DNA of 12,594 bases from Candidatus Omnitrophota bacterium. Lineage in GTDB: Bacteria > Omnitrophota > Gorgyraeia > Gygaellales > Profunditerraquicolaceae. The notes under the pieces were generated by a model. It did no database searches and was not told where the DNA came from. It worked only from the letters and a program-made list of their open reading frames with translations. The stretch spans positions 1 to 12,594 of the forward strand of contig JAKQSG010000112.1 of assembly GCA_029563245.1 (NCBI GenBank). The letters are read 5' to 3'. Of this stretch, positions 6,631-12,594 are shown piece by piece. Every line of letters starts with the position of its first letter. Within the stretch, counting starts at the first letter, position 1. Made by a program: the position numbers and the translations under genes.

Positions 6631-7413
6631 ATGGAGATTCTTTATCCGATAATAGCTTTGGGGAGTTTAGGGATTTTATTCGGGGTAGGACTTTCTTTGG
6701 CGGCCAAGAAGTTTTGTGTATCAACGGATCCCAGAATAGACAAAATACAGAATAGCCTTCCGGGGGCAAACTGCGGAGCCTGCGGTATGGGTGGATGTTC
6801 TAGCCTTGCTGAGGCGCTTGCGGAGGGCAAATGCGGTATAGATAAATGTACGGTTGTTAATGATGATAACAAGATTAAGATTTCAGAGATACTGGGAGTA
6901 GAATTTAAGAAAAGCGCTAAAAAGATTGCTACCCTTCATTGTGCCGGAGGCGTAAGGGTAAAAAACAGGTATACCTATAGCGGCATAGAGGATTGCACGG
7001 CAGTAAATTTGGTATTGGGAGGCCAGAAAAGCTGCGTATACGGGTGCCTGGGTTTCGGCACTTGTGTAAAGACTTGCCCCTTTGGCGCAATTAAGATGTC
7101 TCAGAAAGGCCTGCCAGTTGTTGATAAAGGTAAGTGCAGGGCCTGCAATAAATGCGTTGAAGCTTGCCCGAAGAAATTATTCAGCCTTACCGAGGAGGCG
7201 TATAATGTTTTTGTAGCCTGTAGCTCTAGAGATAGCGGCAAAGATACAAAGTTAGTCTGTCCTGTAGGTTGTATCGCATGCAGGCTGTGCGAAAAGGCCT
7301 GTAAATTTGACGCTATACATGTAATAGACAATATCGCGGTAATAGATTATAATAAATGTACTTCATGCGGAGAGTGTGTAAAGGCCTGTCCGATGAAAAC
7401 AATAAAGTCATGA
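6631..7413 (+). CDS. rnfB: RnfB, ferredoxin-accepting iron-sulfur subunit
   Basis: This has 260 residues. An N-terminal membrane helix (about 5-25) anchors a cytoplasmic iron-sulfur protein that takes electrons from reduced ferredoxin. The first cluster motif is C48/C51/C56/C73 (GANCGACGMGGC and a later Cys), typical of RnfB. Four ferredoxin-type motifs follow: C135/C139/C145/C149, C169/C172/C175/C179, C214/C217/C220/C224 and C243/C246/C249/C253. So five [4Fe-4S] clusters are predicted, more than the three of short proteobacterial RnfB and closer to the long forms of anaerobes. No strong ribosome site is seen; the gene starts 3 bases after rnfA and is probably coupled. Its stop overlaps the purN start (ATGA). 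Confidence 0.97.
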   Translation: MEILYPIIALGSLGILFGVGLSLAAKKFCVSTDPRIDKIQNSLPGANCGACGMGGCSSLAEALAEGKCGIDKCTVVNDDNKIKISEILGVEFKKSAKKIATLHCAGGVRVKNRYTYSGIEDCTAVNLVLGGQKSCVYGCLGFGTCVKTCPFGAIKMSQKGLPVVDKGKCRACNKCVEACPKKLFSLTEEAYNVFVACSSRDSGKDTKLVCPVGCIACRLCEKACKFDAIHVIDNIAVIDYNKCTSCGECVKACPMKTIKS

Positions 7414-8024
7414 AAAGAAATATCGCTGTATTCGCCTCCGGAAGGGGAAGTAATTTTATCGCCTTGGCTAAGGAAGCGCAAAGGGGCAGGCTTAAGGGCG
7501 CTAATCTTGCGCTTTTGGTTTGCGATAACCCTAATGCACCCGTAATCTCTGCTGCTAATAAACTAAAGATTAAGACTCTTTTGGTCAACCCTGCCGTATT
7601 TCCTAATAAGAAAGCCTTTGAGGATGCGATCCTCCGTCATTTGAAGGAAAATAAAATAGGGCTTATTGTATTGGCCGGATTTATGCGTATCCTAAGCGCT
7701 AGGTTCGTTAAGCTTTATAAAAACAGGATTATGAATATTCATCCTTCTCTTTTGCCTGCCTTTAAGGGCGCGCATGCCATAAAAGATGCCTTTGGCTATG
7801 GTATAAAGATTACCGGTGTTACCGTTCATTTTGTGGATGATAAGATGGACCACGGCCCGATAATTTTACAAAGAGAGGTAGCAGTTTTGGAAAGCGAGAC
7901 CGTAGACTCGCTGGAAGAGAAGATCCATAAAGTAGAACACAACATTTATCCTGAAGCAGTAAACCTGTTTATTAAGGGCAGATTAAAGGTAAAGGGCAGG
8001 AAGGTGTTAATTACTACTCATTAA
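7410..8024 (+). CDS. purN: Phosphoribosylglycinamide formyltransferase (GART)
   Basis: A 204-residue cytoplasmic enzyme of purine synthesis that transfers formyl from 10-formyltetrahydrofolate to GAR. Seen: the phosphate-binding FASGRGSNF at 8-16, and MNIHPSLLPAF containing catalytic N109 and H111. VHFVDDKMDHGPII follows with the third catalytic residue, D147 (E. coli Asn106, His108, Asp144). Length matches the family. The frame is open upstream to 7356, but homology begins at MKRNIAVFASGRG and ATG 7410 overlaps the rnfB stop as ATGA, so I take 7410 as start. The 3' end overlaps the convergent lipoprotein gene by 11 bases. Co-translation with rnfB is unusual; expression would follow the Rnf operon. 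Confidence 0.95.
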   Translation: MKRNIAVFASGRGSNFIALAKEAQRGRLKGANLALLVCDNPNAPVISAANKLKIKTLLVNPAVFPNKKAFEDAILRHLKENKIGLIVLAGFMRILSARFVKLYKNRIMNIHPSLLPAFKGAHAIKDAFGYGIKITGVTVHFVDDKMDHGPIILQREVAVLESETVDSLEEKIHKVEHNIYPEAVNLFIKGRLKVKGRKVLITTH

Positions 8025-8910
8025 ATCCGGTAAGCGCAGCGGCTTGATTGAATATAACTTTTTTCCCCGTCAGCAGGTTATTCATCTCTAAAGTTGAGAA
8101 ATCCTTGAACCCATAGATATTAAGCGTGTGGCGTATGATTTTCAGCACCTCTTTGTCTACATCTGCATTCTTTTCCGCCTCGGGTTTCTGGAATTTAAGC
8201 CTTATCCTGTATTGTATCTGCTGGAGAATAAAGTCTTCGAATGAGATTTCCTTATATTGTATGTAATCGCCGCTTAAGTCGCCGATTATCTTTGGTGAGA
8301 TCTCGGTTTCTTGAATGGCGCGGTGCTGGTATTCTCCCCAGGATATGATCCCGTAAGAAACCTTTTTAAAGTCCAGGCAATAAAAAGTCTCCTTGATTAA
8401 GAAGCCATTCTTTGTGTCAGCTATAATGATAGAAAAAAATTTAGGGCTGTTTTGTTCCGGCATCTCCATGCTGAATATTACGCGCCGCAAAACCTTCCAG
8501 ATGTTGTTTATTTTTTCAAATGCGTCTTTATTGTATTTCATGTCCTGGGATTTTTCTTCCTCAGGTATAGGCTTGATGAGGTATTGTGCCGCAAGAATTT
8601 CTTTTTTTAGCTCCGCGCGGTTTTCTTGAAGAAGAAAGCGTTCGATAATTTTCTGAGGCTTATCAGATTTTTCAAGGATGCCTTCAGGGATGGGAAGGTA
8701 GATCCAAAGGGTGGAACCCATAAGGCGGACTTTAATATCAATGCCATATTCTTCTTTAGAGATATCTTCTATGGCCCGATCAATGTTTTCTTTAGGGTAG
8801 GTGGGGTAGGTAGAAGATGTACATCCTGGGAAAGAAAGAGAGGATAGTATTATATTAAAGAGCAGGCCGTACTTTGCCAAAACTCTTAAAAATCGCTTCA
8901 ATTTCGTCAT
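8014..8910 (-). CDS. Predicted lipoprotein of unknown function
   Basis: This has 298 residues if ATG 8910 is used. A TTG seven codons upstream (8931) would add residues without improving the signal peptide, so ATG is preferred. Residues 1-29 are a signal peptide with positive start and hydrophobic core, ending in a lipobox-like LSFPGC, with C30 as the lipid-carrying residue. The rest is a mixed, charged, soluble domain. Residues 110-140 are Lys/Glu-rich and helical, the centre is beta-rich (FSIIIADTKNGFLIKETFY), and the C-terminus is amphipathic (VLKIIRHTLNIYGFKDF). I recognise no family or catalytic motif. The start lies inside the 3' end of ftsH (56-base overlap), so it is probably translated together with the protease. 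It may be a partner or an envelope assembly factor; this is inference only. Confidence 0.8.
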   Translation of the reverse strand: MTKLKRFLRVLAKYGLLFNIILSSLSFPGCTSSTYPTYPKENIDRAIEDISKEEYGIDIKVRLMGSTLWIYLPIPEGILEKSDKPQKIIERFLLQENRAELKKEILAAQYLIKPIPEEEKSQDMKYNKDAFEKINNIWKVLRRVIFSMEMPEQNSPKFFSIIIADTKNGFLIKETFYCLDFKKVSYGIISWGEYQHRAIQETEISPKIIGDLSGDYIQYKEISFEDFILQQIQYRIRLKFQKPEAEKNADVDKEVLKIIRHTLNIYGFKDFSTLEMNNLLTGKKVIFNQAAALTGFNE

Positions 8911-10510
8911 AATTAAGTTCTTCTTTGGCAAGCAGTTCTTTGGCTAACTTGTCCATAAGCGGCTCTTCTTTTTTTAATAGTTCAGTAACCTCGTTAAGGC
9001 AGGTATGCAATATATGCTGTACGTCTTTATCCAGCGTTGATTTCATTTCTTCTGAAATGTTGTTGCTTATTTCCCAATTACCCAGCAAGCCGGATTTACC
9101 CATACCGCAAGTCCAGACCATTTGATGGGCATAGTACATTGCGGTTGAGAAATCCTGGTATACTCCGTTAGTGGTAGCATTATATTTTATCTTCTCGGCA
9201 GCGAATGAACCCAGGCATACCTTTATCTGGCTTAGCAATTTATTTGAGTCTTTAATAAAGGTATCTTCTCTTTCCGGGGTCCAGGTAGCTCCTCCGGTAG
9301 GGCCGCGCGGGGTTATGGTAACCTTAAAGACATCCTGGGTGGGCGCGAAAAAGTAAGTAGTTATAGCATGCCCAGCTTCGTGGTAGGCTGTTTGCAGTTT
9401 TTCTTTATCGCTTAACTTTATTCGGCGCTTGATACCTAAGGCTATCCTCTCTCGGGCTTCATCGATCTCTTTCATGGATATAGCCGGTTTGTTATTGCGG
9501 ACAGCTATTAAAGCTGCCTCCCGCACTATATTAGCTATATCCGCAGGGCTTTGCCCTACGGTTATGCGCGCTAACCTTTCGATCTTTACATCCTGAGGGT
9601 CATATTTTACATTGGCTAAATAATAAGAAAAAAGTTTTTGGCGATCGTCAAGATTAGGCTTATCTACGTATATTTTACGATCAAACCTCCCCGGCCTTAA
9701 GAGCGCTTCATCTAAAACTCTTTCTTGCGCGTTAGTTGCTCCGATCAGGACAATATTGTAGTCTTTTTCTTTCAAGCCGTCCATTTCAACCAGGAGTTGG
9801 TTTAATGTGGTATTATGTTCTGTAGTTCCGCCAAATCCTCTATCCATGGACCGTTGTGCGCCCACTGCATCGATTTCATCGATAAAGATTATACATCCGC
9901 CTTCTAATTCCGCTAATTGTTGGGCGCGTTTGAAAAGCGAGCGGATTCTTCCCGCCCCTACGCCTACAAACATCTCTACAAATTCAGATCCGGACATTGA
10001 GATGAAAGGCAGCCTTGCTTCGGTGGCGATAGCTTTAGCTAAATAAGTTTTTCCGCATCCCGGAGGCCCTAACATAAGTATGCCTCTTAGTATCTTCCCG
10101 CCTATGCTTTGGAGCTGGGCGCGGTCTTTGATAAGTTTTACTACTTCCAGCGCCTCTTCTTTTGCCTCATCCATTCCTATAACATCTTTCCAGGTGATAC
10201 CGATACTTTCGCCGTCAATTGATTTCTTCCCTGTTTTAGTGAATGATTGAGCCCCGCGCTTCATAAATAGCCAGTACCACATAAAGGTGTATACTACGCC
10301 GAAAATAAGCGCCATTATTACTTGCAGATAGAGCTGTAGGGGGATCATTGCCATTTGCGACTGCCTCAGGTAGGATTCAGCCTCATTCCAGGCCCTGATT
10401 CCTTTTATCAGCAGTATTATCAAAGATATGGCAAGCCCTAAGAGCACCAGAACTACCACAATTTTTATCCAGTGTAGCTTTAAATGAAACTTAATCTTCT
10501 TCCAGGTCAT
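8855..10510 (-). CDS. ftsH: FtsH-family membrane AAA+ zinc metalloprotease with a short external loop
   Basis: A 551-residue ATP-driven protease that degrades membrane and some soluble proteins. Two transmembrane helices (about 15-38 and 62-83) are joined by a loop of only about 23 residues. The AAA domain has Walker A GPPGCGKT 148-155, pore loop FVG 181-183, Walker B IIFIDEID 207-214, and the second region of homology with LRPGRFDR (R272 and R275). The M41 protease domain has HEAGH 377-381 (E378 catalytic) and D453 as likely third zinc ligand. The usual GGRAAE is changed to LGSFAAE. Typical FtsH is 600-650 residues with an external domain of roughly 75-100, so this is a trimmed or paralogous form. 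GGAG precedes the ATG. It heads an operon with the lipoprotein gene. Confidence 0.93.
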   Translation of the reverse strand: MTWKKIKFHLKLHWIKIVVVLVLLGLAISLIILLIKGIRAWNEAESYLRQSQMAMIPLQLYLQVIMALIFGVVYTFMWYWLFMKRGAQSFTKTGKKSIDGESIGITWKDVIGMDEAKEEALEVVKLIKDRAQLQSIGGKILRGILMLGPPGCGKTYLAKAIATEARLPFISMSGSEFVEMFVGVGAGRIRSLFKRAQQLAELEGGCIIFIDEIDAVGAQRSMDRGFGGTTEHNTTLNQLLVEMDGLKEKDYNIVLIGATNAQERVLDEALLRPGRFDRKIYVDKPNLDDRQKLFSYYLANVKYDPQDVKIERLARITVGQSPADIANIVREAALIAVRNNKPAISMKEIDEARERIALGIKRRIKLSDKEKLQTAYHEAGHAITTYFFAPTQDVFKVTITPRGPTGGATWTPEREDTFIKDSNKLLSQIKVCLGSFAAEKIKYNATTNGVYQDFSTAMYYAHQMVWTCGMGKSGLLGNWEISNNISEEMKSTLDKDVQHILHTCLNEVTELLKKEEPLMDKLAKELLAKEELNYDEIEAIFKSFGKVRPAL

Positions 10511-10559
10511 AGGTTCTCCTTGCGGGTATTATCAAAACGAATTATTAATGATTTAAGTT

Positions 10560-10588
10560 AAGATAACACAAGCATTAAAGTTAGTCAA
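10560..10588 (-). promoter_or_regulatory. Promoter of the ftsH-lipoprotein operon
   Basis: On the minus strand, TTGACT (plus 10583-10588) has a 17-base spacer to TATCTT (plus 10560-10565). That is five and four matches to consensus at ideal spacing. It predicts a leader of about 43 bases and diverges from the enolase promoter. Confidence 0.65.
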
Positions 10589-10618
10589 TCTTTTTTGAGA
10601 CAAAGAGGTTTATTTTTC

Positions 10619-10646
10619 TTGACGCCGTAAGCGGGGTATGTATAAT
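10619..10646 (+). promoter_or_regulatory. Promoter of enolase
   Basis: TTGACG (10619-10624), a 16-base spacer and a perfect TATAAT (10641-10646) form the best housekeeping promoter in the window. Transcription would start near 10653, giving a leader of about 40 bases with AAGGAGGATATA before ATG 10692. Confidence 0.8.
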
Positions 10647-10691
10647 ATATCTTCCCGTTGTAAAACCAATCAAAAATATAAGGAGGATATA

Positions 10692-11957
10692 ATGGCAAAG
10701 ATTAATCAGGTATTAGCCCGTGAAATACTCGACTCCCGAGGTAATCCTACGGTAGAGGTTGATTTGATTTTAGATAATGGTATTTTAGGCCGGGCAGCTG
10801 TGCCATCGGGGGCATCAACCGGTGATAATGAGGCCTTGGAGTTAAGGGATGGGGATAAAAAACGCTACCTAGGTAAAGGTGTCCTTAAGGCAGTGAATAA
10901 TGTTAATACCGTAATTGCCTCTAATATAAAGGGTTTAGCCCCTGATTTTAATAAGATTGATGAAGTTCTTATTAAGCTGGATGGCACGGAGAATAAGGGA
11001 AACTTTGGCGCTAATGCTATCTTAGGAGTTTCTATGGCATGCGCTAAGGCTGCGGCGATATCTAATAAAGAGCCTTTGTATAAATTCTTGGGTGGGCCCG
11101 AGGCAAATTTAATCCCTGTGCCTTTAATGAATATTTTAAACGGCGGATTGCATGCCGATAATAATCTGGATGTACAGGAGTTTATGATTATGCCGGTTGG
11201 TGCGCCTAACTTTCATGAGGCCTTGAGAATGGCCTGTGAAGTTTTCCATAATTTGAAATCATTGCTTAAGTCTAATAAATTATCTACTTCGGTAGGCGAT
11301 GAGGGAGGATTTGCCCCTAATCTTACATCTAATCATGAGGCGCTGGATTTAATAATTCAGGCAATTGAAAAAACCGGATATAAACCGGGTAAAGATATAT
11401 TCCTGGCCTTAGATCCCGCAGCAAGCTCTTTTTGCAAAGAAGGCAAGTATCAGTTTGATGGAGCGCAAAAAAGCTCAAATGAGATGATTAAGATATACAC
11501 TGAATGGCAGAATAAATACCCGATTCTTTCAATCGAAGACGGGCTTTCGGAGCACGATTGGTCCGGTTGGCAGGAGATGACTTCTGCCCTTGGCCAGAAA
11601 ATGCAGCTTGTCGGAGACGATATCTTTGTAACAAACCCAAAGATCTTTAAAAAGGGCATAGCAGAAAAAATCGGAAATGCCATATTAATAAAAGTAAATC
11701 AGATTGGCTCACTTTCAGAGACAATTGAGGCGGTAAATATTGCCAAGAATAATAATTACAAGGCGGTTATCTCCCATCGTTCCGGAGAAACAGAGGATAC
11801 AACTATTGCTCATTTGGCAGTAGCCTTAGGCTGCGGACAGATTAAAACCGGTTCGCTCTCGCGTACTGACAGGCTCTGTAAATATAACGAACTTTTAAGG
11901 ATAGAAGAAGAGCTGGGCCCGAGAGCAGTTTACGCGGGTACTTCCTTAATAAAATAA
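10692..11957 (+). CDS. eno: Enolase (phosphopyruvate hydratase)
   Basis: A 421-residue glycolytic enzyme converting 2-phosphoglycerate to phosphoenolpyruvate. Seen: the mobile loop SGASTG 39-44, H154 in [10 protein letters not shown], and GDEGGFAP with E204. Metal ligands are D241 (LALDPAAS), E282 (SIEDGL) and D309 (VGDD). The catalytic lysine is K334 (ILIKVNQIG), then SHRSGETED 361-369 and K385. The usual Glu of the 'AASEF' segment is Ser here (AASSF). An ATG in frame at 10638 lies upstream of the -10 box, so it cannot be the start; ATG 10692 has AGGAGG and the standard N-terminus. It is followed with no gap by an FtsB/DivIC-like gene, an arrangement also known from proteobacteria. Confidence 0.98.
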   Translation: MAKINQVLAREILDSRGNPTVEVDLILDNGILGRAAVPSGASTGDNEALELRDGDKKRYLGKGVLKAVNNVNTVIASNIKGLAPDFNKIDEVLIKLDGTENKGNFGANAILGVSMACAKAAAISNKEPLYKFLGGPEANLIPVPLMNILNGGLHADNNLDVQEFMIMPVGAPNFHEALRMACEVFHNLKSLLKSNKLSTSVGDEGGFAPNLTSNHEALDLIIQAIEKTGYKPGKDIFLALDPAASSFCKEGKYQFDGAQKSSNEMIKIYTEWQNKYPILSIEDGLSEHDWSGWQEMTSALGQKMQLVGDDIFVTNPKIFKKGIAEKIGNAILIKVNQIGSLSETIEAVNIAKNNNYKAVISHRSGETEDTTIAHLAVALGCGQIKTGSLSRTDRLCKYNELLRIEEELGPRAVYAGTSLIK

Positions 11958-12242
11958 ATGCTTGCCACATTAAAAAAGGCTTTTTGGTTTTTTGCGGTAG
12001 CGGGGTTGATTTTGATACTATTTATCCCGGGTTTTGCAAAACTGCAGGGGTTAAGGGATAAGAATGTTGATTTAGAAGATAAGATCAGGCGCCTTAATAT
12101 TGAAAATGCGCTTTTAAACCAAGAGCTAAGAAGGATAGAAAACGATCCGGTATATCAGGAGAGGATCGCGCGCGAGAAGATGGGTGTAGTAAGGAAGGGA
12201 GAGATCCCCATTAAGATAATGCCTGAAAAGACCAGGCAATAG
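11958..12242 (+). CDS. FtsB/DivIC-type septum formation protein
   Basis: A 94-residue bitopic membrane protein. It has a short cytoplasmic start, one transmembrane helix (about 8-24) and a coiled coil (about 29-62: LRDKNVDLEDKIRRL, then IENALLNQEL). The closing family motif DPVYQERIAREKMGVVRKGE is at 63-82. FtsB/DivIC joins FtsL and FtsQ/DivIB in the divisome outside the inner membrane. The ATG follows the enolase stop with no base between and no clear ribosome site, so translation probably depends on ribosomes leaving eno. The eno-ftsB pairing supports the call. Whether to name it ftsB or divIC depends on phylogeny. Confidence 0.9.
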   Translation: MLATLKKAFWFFAVAGLILILFIPGFAKLQGLRDKNVDLEDKIRRLNIENALLNQELRRIENDPVYQERIAREKMGVVRKGEIPIKIMPEKTRQ

Positions 12243-12248
12243 TTTTAG

Positions 12249-12276
12249 TTTACTTATAAATTTATTGTGTTATAAT
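12249..12276 (+). promoter_or_regulatory. Promoter of the initiator tRNA
   Basis: TTTACT (12249-12254), a 16-base spacer and a perfect TATAAT (12271-12276) place a start about 18 bases before the tRNA. No terminator separates it from the FtsB-like gene, so read-through from eno is also possible. Confidence 0.65.
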
Positions 12277-12300
12277 AAAACTGTTATTATCATAAGATTT

Positions 12301-12377
12301 CGCGGGGTGGAGCAGCCTGGTAGCTCGCAAGGCTCATAACCTTGAGGTCATGCGTTCAAATCGCATCCCCGCAACCA
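12301..12377 (+). tRNA. Initiator tRNA-fMet (anticodon CAT)
   Basis: The acceptor stem is CGCGGGG/CCCCGCA with the C1-A72 mismatch that marks bacterial initiators and permits formylation. The D stem is GAGC/GCTC with A11-T24, the D loop is AGCCTGGTA, the anticodon loop CTCATAA, and the T arm is ATGCG-TTCAAAT-CGCAT. The discriminator is A, and CCA is encoded at 12375-12377. The anticodon stem is CAAGG/CCTTG, so pair 29-41 is A-T and only 30-40 and 31-39 are G-C; most bacterial initiators have three G-C pairs there. Confidence 0.97.
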
Positions 12378-12382
12378 ACACA

Positions 12383-12430
12383 AATAAAGCTAGGATAAGC
12401 AGTTATGCGGATCCTGGCTTTATTGTTTCT
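12383..12430 (+). terminator. Strong intrinsic terminator after the initiator tRNA
   Basis: AATAAAGCTAGGAT (12383-12396) pairs with ATCCTGGCTTTATT (12411-12424) over 14 bp with one G-T pair and a 14-base loop. TGTTTCT follows. It closes the eno-ftsB-tRNA unit. Confidence 0.8.
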
Positions 12431-12594
12431 AGCAGGTTAGGGCATTCGGATAACGTACGGATAACAAGAATAATTTCAAGCACCTAAACTACCCTCGTAA
12501 CACCACATGCAATCTCATTTCCCCCTAGGGGGCGTCGGTTATTTAGCAATCATAAAAAATTTACGTGATCCATTTTGGAGTTTGGATTTCCTAT
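12431..12594. other. End region without a recognised gene
   Basis: This stretch holds a direct repeat, CGGATAAC at 12447-12454 and 12458-12465, and a perfect 12-base palindrome CCCCCTAGGGGG at 12521-12532. A small frame from ATG 12507 stays open to the window end (29 codons: MQSHFPLGGVGYLAII, then KNLRDPFWSLDFL). That frame has no ribosome site, and a stop lies 9 bases upstream. It may be a partial gene, but 29 codons prove little. Confidence 0.3.

Noticed and set aside
7356..7409. Longer PurN starting inside rnfB
   Set aside because: The extra 18 residues are rnfB read in another frame; the GART fold begins at MKRNIAVFASGRG.
2695..7413. Na+-NQR instead of Rnf
   Set aside because: RnfB and an RnfC with ferredoxin motifs are present, while NqrA and NqrF features are absent.
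8911..8931. TTG start for the lipoprotein
   Set aside because: ATG 8910 gives a complete signal peptide, and TTG has no supporting ribosome site.
10638..10691. Longer enolase with 18 extra N-terminal residues
   Set aside because: This stretch contains the -10 box at 10641-10646, lacks homology, and ATG 10692 has AGGAGG and the family N-terminus.
1..12594. CRISPR array, insertion sequence, toxin-antitoxin or phage-defence genes
   Set aside because: No regularly spaced repeats, transposase motifs, terminal inverted repeats or defence domains are visible.

Overview
The window is chromosomal DNA of a Gram-negative-type bacterium using the standard bacterial code: TGA ends rnfC and rnfB, and it is not read through. 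The evidence for a Gram-negative cell is a predicted lipoprotein, an exported small protein, and an FtsB/DivIC-like protein behind enolase. The DNA is moderately AT-rich, the genes are tightly packed with many stop/start overlaps, and a complete Rnf complex is present. This would fit an anaerobic or fermentative, poorly studied lineage (for example Omnitrophota/PVC-like), but that placement is only inference from gene style and cannot be settled by eye.

Layout. 1-205: tRNA-Phe(GAA) with its own terminator. 206-699: a small exported protein of unknown function behind a 5' leader. 726-929: a decayed coiled-coil reading frame with two in-frame TAA codons, ending in a bidirectional terminator. 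963-1316 (minus): a cold-shock protein with a long leader that carries a terminator-like hairpin right before the ribosome binding site. 1326-8024 (plus): one long apparent transcription unit, starting with tRNA-Thr(CGU), then an MFS transporter with almost no leader, rnfC-rnfG-rnfD-rnfE-rnfA-rnfB, and purN. 8014-10510 (minus): an FtsH-type AAA+ zinc metalloprotease with an unusually short external loop, followed by an overlapping predicted lipoprotein gene; the lipoprotein gene also overlaps the end of purN. 10619-12430 (plus): enolase, an FtsB/DivIC-like protein, the initiator tRNA and a strong terminator. 12431-12594: no recognisable gene, but a short direct repeat, a perfect GC palindrome and a small open frame that runs off the end.

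How the genes work together. The Rnf genes encode a membrane ferredoxin:NAD+ oxidoreductase that couples electron flow to Na+ or H+ transport. All six subunits keep their key flavin and iron-sulfur residues, so the complex looks functional. Enolase (glycolysis), PurN (one-carbon-dependent purine synthesis), FtsB (division), FtsH (membrane protein quality control), the cold-shock protein and three tRNAs are housekeeping functions, so the region is mostly core genome. I see no transposase, integrase, CRISPR array or defence cassette. The most unusual items are the structured cold-shock leader, the short-loop FtsH plus lipoprotein pair, the tRNA-Thr/MFS/Rnf/purN transcription unit, and an initiator tRNA with only two of the three hallmark G-C pairs in its anticodon stem.
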